DNA from: an uncultured Bacteroidales bacterium
Lineage (GTDB): Bacteria; Bacteroidota; Bacteroidia; Bacteroidales; Paludibacteraceae
Length of the DNA stretch: 39,614 bases
Direction of reading: 5' to 3'
Assembly: GCA_945827635.1 (NCBI GenBank)
Contig: CALZOG010000009.1
Span: 1-39,614, forward strand
Below, in pieces: positions 32,872 to 39,614 of this stretch (positions are counted from its first letter, which is position 1; each line of letters opens with the position of its first letter). The position numbers were made by a program, and so were the translations under genes. The notes beneath the pieces were generated by a model. That model saw only the letters and a list, made by a program, of their open reading frames with translations, was not told where the DNA came from and searched no databases.

Positions 32872-34134
32872 ATGAAAGCATTAATGTTCGGTTGGGAGTT
32901 TCCCCCTCATATCCTCGGTGGTTTGGGCACCGCCAGTTATGGTCTGACCCGCGGCATGGCACAGCAGGAGGATATGCAGATCACCTTTGTTATACCCAAG
33001 CCTTGGGGTGACGAAGATCAGTCGTTCCTGCGAATCATAGGCGCCAACAGCGTGCCGGTGGTGTGGAAAGATGTCGATTACAATTATGTCCGCCAGCGCA
33101 TGGAGGGCAAGATGTCACCCGAGGAGTTCTATCACCTGCGTAACGGTATTCATTACGACTACACGCGTATCGGTACCGACGATCTCGGCTGTGTAGGTTT
33201 CTCGGGTCGTTATCCCGACAACCTGCTGGAGGAGATCAGCAACTACGAGGCTGTAGCATCGGTTCTGGCACACTCGCTGGATTTCGATATCATCCACTCG
33301 CACGACTGGCTGACCTATCCTGCCGGAGTCTTTGCCAAGCATATCAGCGGCAAGCCGCTTGTTATCCACGTGCACGCTACGGATTTCGACCGCTCGCGCG
33401 GCAACGTCAATCCTACCGTGTTCAGCATCGAGAAGCGCGGCATGGACGAGGCGGACCATATCATGTGCGTCAGCAACCTCACCCGCCGCACGGTGATCGA
33501 GAAGTACGGCATACCCGAGTACAAAGTTTCTACCGTTCACAACGCAGTCGAGCCGCTGCCTCATCCCGAGGAGTTCGTCAAACATCCGCGTAAGGACAAA
33601 CTTGTTACGTTCCTCGGCCGTATAACGATGCAGAAAGGTCCTGAGTTCTTCGTTGAGGCAGCCGCCCGCGTGCTCGCCAAGACCGACGGCGTACGTTTCG
33701 TTATGGCAGGTTCGGGCGACAAGATGCAGGAGATGATCGATCTGGTTGCCAAACGCGGCATAGCCGACAAGTTCCACTTCCCGGGCTTCATGCGCGGCAA
33801 GCAGGTGCAGGAGATGCTCTGCGAGAGTGATGTATATATCATGCCGTCCGTGAGCGAGCCGTTCGGTATATCGCCGCTCGAGGCGATGCAGGTCGGCTGC
33901 CCGTCGATCATCTCGCACCAGTCAGGCTGCGCCGAGATTCTGCAGCACGCTATCAAGACCGACTACTGGGACATCGACGCCATGGCGGATGCTATCTACG
34001 CTATCGTCAAGTATCCGGCTATGTACAAGTCGCTCAGCGAACTCGGTAGAGAAGAGGTGAACAATATCAAGTGGTACGACGCCGGACTCAAGGTGAGACG
34101 CATATATGACGGAGTGATCCATCACACCATGTAA
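32872..34134 (+). CDS. GT4 glycosyltransferase (glycogen synthase-like)
   Basis: A 420-residue GT-B fold glycosyltransferase. The N-terminal part resembles starch/glycogen synthases (FGWEFPPHILGGLGTASYGL) and includes IIHSHDWLTYPAG. The C-terminal GT4 part contains the EX7E motif in EPFGISPLEAMQVGCP, plus FLGRITMQKGPEFF. From the neighbours it is probably the chain-elongating enzyme for the storage polysaccharide. The nucleotide-sugar donor (ADP-, UDP- or GDP-linked) cannot be told from sequence. A short hairpin follows its stop (34134-34153). Confidence 0.9.
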   Translation: MKALMFGWEFPPHILGGLGTASYGLTRGMAQQEDMQITFVIPKPWGDEDQSFLRIIGANSVPVVWKDVDYNYVRQRMEGKMSPEEFYHLRNGIHYDYTRIGTDDLGCVGFSGRYPDNLLEEISNYEAVASVLAHSLDFDIIHSHDWLTYPAGVFAKHISGKPLVIHVHATDFDRSRGNVNPTVFSIEKRGMDEADHIMCVSNLTRRTVIEKYGIPEYKVSTVHNAVEPLPHPEEFVKHPRKDKLVTFLGRITMQKGPEFFVEAAARVLAKTDGVRFVMAGSGDKMQEMIDLVAKRGIADKFHFPGFMRGKQVQEMLCESDVYIMPSVSEPFGISPLEAMQVGCPSIISHQSGCAEILQHAIKTDYWDIDAMADAIYAIVKYPAMYKSLSELGREEVNNIKWYDAGLKVRRIYDGVIHHTM

Positions 34135-34153
34135 GCAGCCAAACTTGGCTGCT
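34134..34153 (+). other. Short intergenic hairpin between GT4 and GH57 genes
   Basis: AGCAGCCA and TGGCTGCT pair around a tetraloop-sized AACT, starting at the GT4 stop codon. It has no T-tract, so it is more likely a processing or stability element inside the operon than a full terminator. Confidence 0.45.
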
Positions 34154-34193
34154 CCAAGATAAACGATTAACAACGCTATAAATTATTGCCATT

Positions 34194-35471
34194 ATGAAAA
34201 ATATATGTTTTTGCTTCCAGATGCACGCACCGTTCCGCATGAAACGTTACCGCTTCTTTGACATCGGTGCTGACCATTATTACTACGAAGATATGCAGAG
34301 CGAGGATCAGGTGCAGTACCTTGCCTCCACCTCCTATCTGCCTTTGTGCCATACGCTGCAGGAGATGATTCGTCTCAGTCACGGCAAGTTCCGCTGCGCG
34401 TTTGCTATCTCCGGCGAGATGCTTGAGATGCTTGAGCAGTTCGTGCCCGAGATGATCGACAGCCTCAAGGCGCTGGCTGCAACCAAGTGTGTGGAGTTCG
34501 TGGCTATGCCCTACGCCTACTCGCTTGCATCGCAGTACGATGCCAATGAGTTCACGGCACAGGTCAAACTGCATGCTGACAAGATCAACGAACTCTTCGG
34601 ACAGAAATCCACCACGCTGGCAAACACCGAACTCCTGTTCGACGACGATCTGGCTATCAAGGCTCAGAAACTCGGCTTCAAGACCTGCATGACCGAGGGC
34701 TCCAAGCATCTGCTGTCATGGAAGTCGCCTAACTACGTCTATTCGGCTGCCGCTGCACCGAAGATGAAACTGCTGCTGCGTAACGCACAGATTGCCGACT
34801 CGCTGTCGTTCCTGTTCTCCGACAGTTCGTGGTCGGGCTATCCCATGGATGCCGAGAAGTTTACCCAGCAGATCGTTGACCTGCCCAAGGAGGAAGACCT
34901 CGTCAACATCTGGCTCGGTGCCGAGACCTTCGGTATCCGTCAGACGGCGGCTACGGGTATCTTCGAGTTCCTGAAGGCTATACCGTACTTCGCGCTGGAG
35001 AAGGAGATCGGTTTCCTCACTCCGTCGGAGGCGGGTAAGAAACCTGCTGTTGACTCGCTGGCTGTACCGTTTGCCAACACCTGGTGCGGCGAGGCAAAAG
35101 ACCTTGCTCCGTTCGTGGGCAACGACCTGCAGCAGGAGGCGCTCAACAAACTGTACGCTGTGGCTGAGCGCGTGCACCTCTGCCAGGATAAGAGCCTCAA
35201 ACGCGACTGGCTGCACCTGCAGGTAGCGGATAACTTCCTCTACATGAACCATATCAATGCAGGCAACACCCACTACGAGTCGGCATACGATGCGTTCATC
35301 AATTACATGAACATCCTCTCCGACTTCCTGCAGCGCGTTGAGGAGCAGTACCCGACAACCATCGAGAACGAGGAACTCAACGGCTTGCTTAAAACCATCA
35401 ACAACCAGAACCAGGAGATTGAAAAGCTGCAAGAAGAAATCAAGAAGCTCCGTGCCCGCAAAAAGGCTTAG
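34194..35471 (+). CDS. GH57 family alpha-amylase-like enzyme
   Basis: A 425-residue GH57 glycoside hydrolase (retaining, alpha-glucan-acting), expected in the cytoplasm since no signal peptide is seen. Region motifs: FCFQMHAPFR (near 5-15), the candidate nucleophile E146 in ANTELLFDDD, the candidate acid D202 in IADSLSFLFSD, and ETFGIRQ at 244-250 (many relatives read ETFGEHQ). A C-terminal helical part ends in a coiled coil (NNQNQEIEKLQEEIKKLRARKK). It probably trims or remodels the glucan made by the neighbouring enzymes. Its 3' end overlaps the start of the putative porin gene by 20 bases in another frame. Confidence 0.9.
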   Translation: MKNICFCFQMHAPFRMKRYRFFDIGADHYYYEDMQSEDQVQYLASTSYLPLCHTLQEMIRLSHGKFRCAFAISGEMLEMLEQFVPEMIDSLKALAATKCVEFVAMPYAYSLASQYDANEFTAQVKLHADKINELFGQKSTTLANTELLFDDDLAIKAQKLGFKTCMTEGSKHLLSWKSPNYVYSAAAAPKMKLLLRNAQIADSLSFLFSDSSWSGYPMDAEKFTQQIVDLPKEEDLVNIWLGAETFGIRQTAATGIFEFLKAIPYFALEKEIGFLTPSEAGKKPAVDSLAVPFANTWCGEAKDLAPFVGNDLQQEALNKLYAVAERVHLCQDKSLKRDWLHLQVADNFLYMNHINAGNTHYESAYDAFINYMNILSDFLQRVEEQYPTTIENEELNGLLKTINNQNQEIEKLQEEIKKLRARKKA

Positions 35472-37326
35472 TCTGCTTCTTATCGTTTGTGTCTTGCTGC
35501 CGCTCGGTATGAGTGCGGCAGGTAAGGAGAAAATGCCTACGCCCGCGTTGCGGACGTGGCATTTCTCTCCTGTGCTGATTATGCCCGATACGCTGCCCGA
35601 GGTCAACGATACGCTCTGGCTCAACTATCCCGCGCGTACCGTTATCAACGATTACAGCATAGCCAACTCCTACAACGGCAACTTCATCTCGCCTATTCAG
35701 TCCAAACTCTTCTTCGACCGGCGCACGCCTACCGACAATCCGTTCGTGCACGCTTATGCGCCGTATCTGATCACGCCCGAGCAGACACGTTTCTTCCGAA
35801 CTAACCTGCCGTTCTCCACCATCTCCTACCGCAAGGGATTCAAGACCTACCGCGAGGAGAACGACCTCTCGCTGCTGCTCACAGGCAATATCCGTGAGGA
35901 CCTGAACGTCGGCGCACGGATCAACTACTACAATTCCCTCGGTCACTACGCCTCGCAGGAGGCCAAAGCGGTCAACGGCGATGTTTTCCTCGCTTATAGC
36001 GGCTACAACTATGCCATCCATGGCGCGTTTAACTTCGGTATCGTCTCCAACTTCGAGAACGGCGGACTGGCTAATCCTGCGGACATAGGCGGAGCACTCA
36101 ATCCCGAAGACCTGGATATCAACCTCGCTGCTATGTCCGGCGTGCGGTACCTGAGCGGGTATGTCAACAACGCGTACACCTTCCGCTCGCCTGACAGTAT
36201 TCCGCTCTTCACTATCCGCCATGCCCTGGATATACAGGAGGCAACCAAACGGTATATCGAGAGGCAGGCGGAGCAGGGCTTCTATGCCAACAATTACAAG
36301 ACCGACAGCCTCCGTGCCTACACGCGCGACACAGCGGCGGTGCTGACGATCAGCAATACGGTGGATGTCACCTTCCACGAGGAGTTCAACCGCCTCATGC
36401 GTTTCGGCTTCGATGTTTATGCCCGCAACGAGGCACAACGCTACACCATGCAGGACGACACGCTCGGCGGATCGTTTCACTGGGTGAACAACACCTTTGT
36501 CGGTGGTGCTTTGTATATGCGCCAGAACCGCTATTTCCGCTACGATGTCAACGGCGAGGTCTGCGTTGTAGGTTACAAGATTGGCGAGTTTGCCGTCAAC
36601 GGTCATGTCGATGCCGGATTCCGCCTCGGCAACGACAGCCTCACCCTCGCCGCCAAGGCGTATGTGCGCAATCAGACACCCTCATACTACCTGCAGCACT
36701 ACTCCTCCAACCACTTCCGCTGGGATAACGCGTTCGGCAAGACCTACCGCTTCTACGTAGGCGGACAAGTCGCTTATCCTACGCGATGGTTCAAACCTGC
36801 CGTCGATGTCAGTTTCGAGAATCTGACACGGCTCATCTATTTCGATACCGACGGCATGCCGAAGCAGCACGATGGCAACGTCCAGGTCATTGCCATCAAC
36901 GCCCACCTCGACCTCACCACACCGTGGGTGAACTTCGAGAACAATGTTGTCTGGCAGCACGCCAGCAGTAACATTGTCCCCTTGCCGGATATAGCGCTGT
37001 ACAGCAAGTTGTATTACCACGGCTTGTGGTTCCGAGCCATGGATGCGCAGATAGGTGCCGATGTGCGTTACCATACGGCATACTACGCACCGTTGTTGTG
37101 CCCTGCCACATCGCAGTTCTGCTGGCAGACCGATACCAAAGTCGGCAATTATCCGGTCATCAATGTGTTTGCCAACTTCTATGTCCGACTGCTCAGGCTC
37201 AGGTTCTTTGCCGAGTACCAGCACCTGAACGGACACTTCATGGATCCCAACTATTTCTCCATGCCCGGTTATCCGCTCAACCCGCCAGTCTTCCGCGCAG
37301 GACTGGCATGGCACTTCTACAAATAA
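35452..37326 (+). CDS. Putative porin (Bacteroidota Porin_10-like outer-membrane protein)
   Basis: A 624-residue outer-membrane beta-barrel protein. I choose GTG at 35452: it gives a signal peptide (VPAKRLSLLLIVCVLLPLG) cleaved after MSA, whereas the in-frame ATG at 35338 would force a long arginine-rich non-signal N-terminus within the GH57 gene, and the next ATG would lose the signal. The mature protein is rich in alternating aromatic strands (AYSGYNYAIHGAFNFGIVS, YRFYVGGQVAYPTRW) and ends with a C-terminal phenylalanine strand (GLAWHFYK). It resembles the putative porin family of Bacteroidota. The 20-base overlap with GH57 indicates translational coupling of glucan hydrolysis to an outer-membrane channel. 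Confidence 0.82.
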   Translation: MPAKRLSLLLIVCVLLPLGMSAAGKEKMPTPALRTWHFSPVLIMPDTLPEVNDTLWLNYPARTVINDYSIANSYNGNFISPIQSKLFFDRRTPTDNPFVHAYAPYLITPEQTRFFRTNLPFSTISYRKGFKTYREENDLSLLLTGNIREDLNVGARINYYNSLGHYASQEAKAVNGDVFLAYSGYNYAIHGAFNFGIVSNFENGGLANPADIGGALNPEDLDINLAAMSGVRYLSGYVNNAYTFRSPDSIPLFTIRHALDIQEATKRYIERQAEQGFYANNYKTDSLRAYTRDTAAVLTISNTVDVTFHEEFNRLMRFGFDVYARNEAQRYTMQDDTLGGSFHWVNNTFVGGALYMRQNRYFRYDVNGEVCVVGYKIGEFAVNGHVDAGFRLGNDSLTLAAKAYVRNQTPSYYLQHYSSNHFRWDNAFGKTYRFYVGGQVAYPTRWFKPAVDVSFENLTRLIYFDTDGMPKQHDGNVQVIAINAHLDLTTPWVNFENNVVWQHASSNIVPLPDIALYSKLYYHGLWFRAMDAQIGADVRYHTAYYAPLLCPATSQFCWQTDTKVGNYPVINVFANFYVRLLRLRFFAEYQHLNGHFMDPNYFSMPGYPLNPPVFRAGLAWHFYK

Positions 37327-37350
37327 ATTGAAAATTGAACGTTGAAAATG
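37326..37350. repeat. TTGAAAATTGAA repeat at the Clp ATPase start
   Basis: Imperfect copies of TTGAAAA (ttgaaaa, ttgaacg, ttgaaaa) fill the short gap between the porin stop and the Clp ATPase start codon, which lies in the last copy. Confidence 0.6.
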
Positions 37351-39614
37351 GAATATACGAAGAGATTACGCGACATCATTTCTTACGCCGGGCAGGAGAC
37401 AGTCCGCCTGGGCAACGCCAAGGTGCAGCCCGAACACCTCATGCTCGGTATCATACGCATGGGCGAAGGCACGGCGTACGATATACTTACTAAGACGAAC
37501 ATCAACCTCTCCGACTTCAGGCACCACCTGGAACTGCACCTAAGTCAGCAGTCCGGCGAACCGGCTGATGTCAACTCCCTGCACCTCTCGCCTGCCGGCG
37601 AACGGATCATCCGCCTGGTGGGCATTGAGCGCGACGCCTACGGTGCTGATGTGGCAGGGTCTATCCATCTGCTCATGGCTATACTGCGCGAGCGCATCAA
37701 TTATGTGGCACAATCGTTGCTAAACTTATACGACATAACCTACGAGTCCGTCGAGCAACTCTATCCCAAACCCGAACGGATGATGGCTGACGGTACGCAG
37801 GAGGAGGATAAGGAGCAACCGTCCGGACGCAAGTCTTCTGCACCTAAGTCCGACACGCCCGCTCTCGATGCCTATGGTCGTGACCTCACGCGTCTGGCGC
37901 TTCAGGGTAAACTCGATCCTGTTGTCGGACGCGAGCAGGAGATAGCGCGTACACTGCGTATCCTCTCACGCCGCAGGAAGAACAATCCTATTCTGCTCGG
38001 CGAACCCGGAGTAGGCAAGTCCGCTATCGTTGAGGGACTGGCGCAGCAACTTATCCACACGGATGCACCCGAACTGCAAGATAAACGTATCATCTCGCTC
38101 GATATGGCGGTGCTTGTGGCGGGTACGATGTACCGCGGACAGTTTGAGGAACGTATGAAGAATGTCCTGCAGGAACTGCGCCGACACCCGGAGATCATCC
38201 TATTCATCGACGAGATACACACTCTCATGGGTGCAGGCAACGGCTCGGGCTCGCTCGATGCCGCGGGTATTCTCAAGCCTGCCCTGGCACGTGGTGAGGT
38301 GCAGTGTATAGGTGCCACCACGCTCGAGGAGTACAAGAAGACGATCGAGAAAGACGGTGCCTTGGAGCGACGTTTCCAGAAGATCATCGTGCCGCCGGCT
38401 ACAGCGGATGAGACGAAGTCTATCCTCGAACGGCTCGCACCCTACTACAGCGATTATCACCATGTCAACTACTCGCCCGAGGCTATCGAGGCGTGCGTGA
38501 GGCTCGCTGACAGATACATAACCGACCGCTCGTTCCCCGACAAGGCGATCGATGTGCTCGACGAAGCCGGTGCACTCGTCTCCGGACGACAGAACCCTCC
38601 AACGGCGCAGCCATCAAACTCTCCAACGGCGCAGCCCTCAAACTCTCAAACTGCCGAAGGCACTCCAACCGTCTCCGACACCGACATAGCAGAGGTCGTC
38701 AGTATCATCTCCGGCGTACCCGTCCAGCGTGTGGCTACTGCCGAGGGGCAACGCCTGCGCGACCTCGATGCTACGCTACGGTCGCGCGTCATAGGCCAGG
38801 ACGAGGCGGTCAGTCAGGTCGTCAAAGCCATACGCCGCTCGCGGATGGGACTGGCGGACCCGGGCAGACCCATCGGTTCGTTCTTCTTCCTCGGACCGAC
38901 AGGAGTAGGCAAGACCCACCTCGCACAGTGCCTCGCGGAGGAGATGTTCGGCAGCAAAGACGCACTCCTGCGATTCGATATGTCCGAGTATGCCGAGAAA
39001 CATACCGCCTCGCTCATGGTCGGAGCACCTCCGGGATACGTCGCGCATGAGGATGGCGGACGGCTCACCGAAGCCGTGAGACGCAAACCGTACTCGATCA
39101 TCCTCTTCGACGAGATTGAGAAAGCACACCCGGATATCTTCAACGTCCTGCTGCAGGTGCTGGACGAAGGACGACTCACCGACCGACAGGGACACACCGT
39201 GGATTTCCGCAACACGATCATCATCTTCACCTCCAATGTCGGCACACGCCAACTCGCTGAGCAGGGGGGAGGAATAGGTTTTGAATCGTCGGCACTCGAT
39301 GCACGTACCTCGCAGGCTATACTCACCAAGGCACTCAACCGCACCTTCCCGCCGGAGTTCGTCAATAGGCTCGATGCTGTTATCTTCTTCCATCCGCTCG
39401 AGCACGACGCCCTGGCGCGTATCGTGGATATCGAACTCAGCGGACTGCTGGCGCGGACGGCGGTCATGGGATATGATGTCACCGTCTCCCCCGAGGTGCG
39501 TGAGCAGATCATCCGCGAGGGTTACGACCCGCGCTACGGTGCACGACCTATCCGCCGAGCCATACAGACGCATATCGAGGACGTCATCACAGATATCCTG
39601 CTCAACCAGCCCGC
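37348..39614 (+). CDS. Clp ATPase (ClpC/ClpA-type Hsp100), truncated by the window edge; M-domain site replaced by repeats
   Basis: A two-ring AAA+ unfoldase that delivers proteins to ClpP. 755 codons lie in the window and the gene continues beyond it. Residues about 1-145 are the Clp N-domain. Module D1 has Walker A GEPGVGKS (218-225), Walker [11 protein letters not shown] and AALERRF-like [10 protein letters not shown]. Module D2 has GPTGVGKT (515-522), [18 protein letters not shown] and the [11 protein letters not shown] sensor-2. Between the modules, where ClpC carries a coiled-coil middle domain, there are only about 26 residues (416-441) with two copies of an 8-residue unit PTAQPSNS encoded by a 24-base tandem repeat. 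It thus resembles ClpA in layout, though its neighbours in the family (Bacteroidota) are usually ClpC. Confidence 0.92.
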   Translation, partial: MEYTKRLRDIISYAGQETVRLGNAKVQPEHLMLGIIRMGEGTAYDILTKTNINLSDFRHHLELHLSQQSGEPADVNSLHLSPAGERIIRLVGIERDAYGADVAGSIHLLMAILRERINYVAQSLLNLYDITYESVEQLYPKPERMMADGTQEEDKEQPSGRKSSAPKSDTPALDAYGRDLTRLALQGKLDPVVGREQEIARTLRILSRRRKNNPILLGEPGVGKSAIVEGLAQQLIHTDAPELQDKRIISLDMAVLVAGTMYRGQFEERMKNVLQELRRHPEIILFIDEIHTLMGAGNGSGSLDAAGILKPALARGEVQCIGATTLEEYKKTIEKDGALERRFQKIIVPPATADETKSILERLAPYYSDYHHVNYSPEAIEACVRLADRYITDRSFPDKAIDVLDEAGALVSGRQNPPTAQPSNSPTAQPSNSQTAEGTPTVSDTDIAEVVSIISGVPVQRVATAEGQRLRDLDATLRSRVIGQDEAVSQVVKAIRRSRMGLADPGRPIGSFFFLGPTGVGKTHLAQCLAEEMFGSKDALLRFDMSEYAEKHTASLMVGAPPGYVAHEDGGRLTEAVRRKPYSIILFDEIEKAHPDIFNVLLQVLDEGRLTDRQGHTVDFRNTIIIFTSNVGTRQLAEQGGGIGFESSALDARTSQAILTKALNRTFPPEFVNRLDAVIFFHPLEHDALARIVDIELSGLLARTAVMGYDVTVSPEVREQIIREGYDPRYGARPIRRAIQTHIEDVITDILLNQP
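38597..38672. repeat. In-frame 24-bp tandem repeat inside the Clp ATPase gene
   Basis: Two 24-base units (38597-38620 and 38621-38644) differ at one position, and a third diverged unit (38645-38670) follows. Since 24 is a multiple of three, the reading frame is kept. The words TCCAACGGCGCAGCC and GAAGGCACTCCAACC match the intergenic element at 1634-1680, and CTCAAACTCTCAAAC matches the array at 22596-22687 in reverse complement. Confidence 0.93.

Noticed and set aside
35440..36606. 388-codon minus-strand frame opposite the porin gene
   Set aside because: Shadow frame; the plus strand has signal peptide and beta-barrel features.

Overview
The window looks like chromosomal DNA of an anaerobic member of Bacteroidales (Bacteroidota). 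The evidence is: Bacteroidota-type promoters (TAnnTTTG with an upstream TTTG or CTTG about 20 bases away) before many genes; a fused NfnA/NfnB-like flavoprotein; a reverse rubrerythrin; a GldD gliding/type IX secretion lipoprotein; secreted proteins ending in a shared C-terminal tail; a Bacteroidota-type GGGP synthase; DUF3127 and DUF2582 proteins; and a GH57/debranching enzyme/GT4 glycogen cluster followed by a putative porin. It reads as core genome. I see no phage, plasmid, insertion sequence, rRNA or CRISPR array.

Layout. 1-1.6 kb: two membrane proteins (+), the first probably cut by the window edge. 1.7-3.1 kb: panB then reverse rubrerythrin (-). 3.4-3.8 kb: a short SSB (+). 3.9-8.4 kb: a minus-strand run of an SRPBCC protein, phosphatidylserine decarboxylase, deoC and the Nfn-like fusion. 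8.6-11.7 kb: two divergent lipoproteins and a small membrane protein that leads into mutL (11.8-13.6). 13.7-15.6 kb: acpP-fabF, then a DUF2582 winged-helix protein. 15.7-20.2 kb: two secreted proteins with the same C-terminal tail, flanking a diacylglycerol-kinase-like gene. 20.2-25.4 kb: a minus-strand operon pgk-DUF3127-metallophosphoesterase-rpe-comEC. 25.7 kb: tRNA-Met(CAT) with its own promoter and terminator. 25.8-29.5 kb: a minus-strand operon gldD-GGGP synthase-tadA-HD phosphodiesterase. 29.7-39.6 kb: a plus-strand run of mannose-1-phosphate guanylyltransferase, debranching enzyme, GT4, GH57, porin and a Clp ATPase cut by the right edge.

How the genes work together. The right-hand block joins nucleotide-sugar synthesis with storage-polysaccharide turnover. 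The gldD operon and the two tailed secreted proteins point to a type IX secretion system encoded elsewhere. acpP/fabF and psd serve fatty acid and phospholipid synthesis, and GGGP synthase may add ether-lipid precursors.

The most unusual feature is a set of short (about 7-24 base) imperfect tandem repeats with locus-specific but partly shared sequence 'words'. They sit at gene boundaries, often touching a start or stop codon. In several places they lie in frame inside genes: the first membrane protein, two positions in the Nfn-like fusion, the C-terminus of GGGP synthase, and the junction between the two AAA+ modules of the Clp ATPase. In the Clp ATPase the repeat occupies the place where ClpC proteins carry a coiled-coil middle domain. 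The same words occur at 1.6 kb, 22.6 kb and 38.6 kb, so this is a dispersed family rather than independent local slippage alone.
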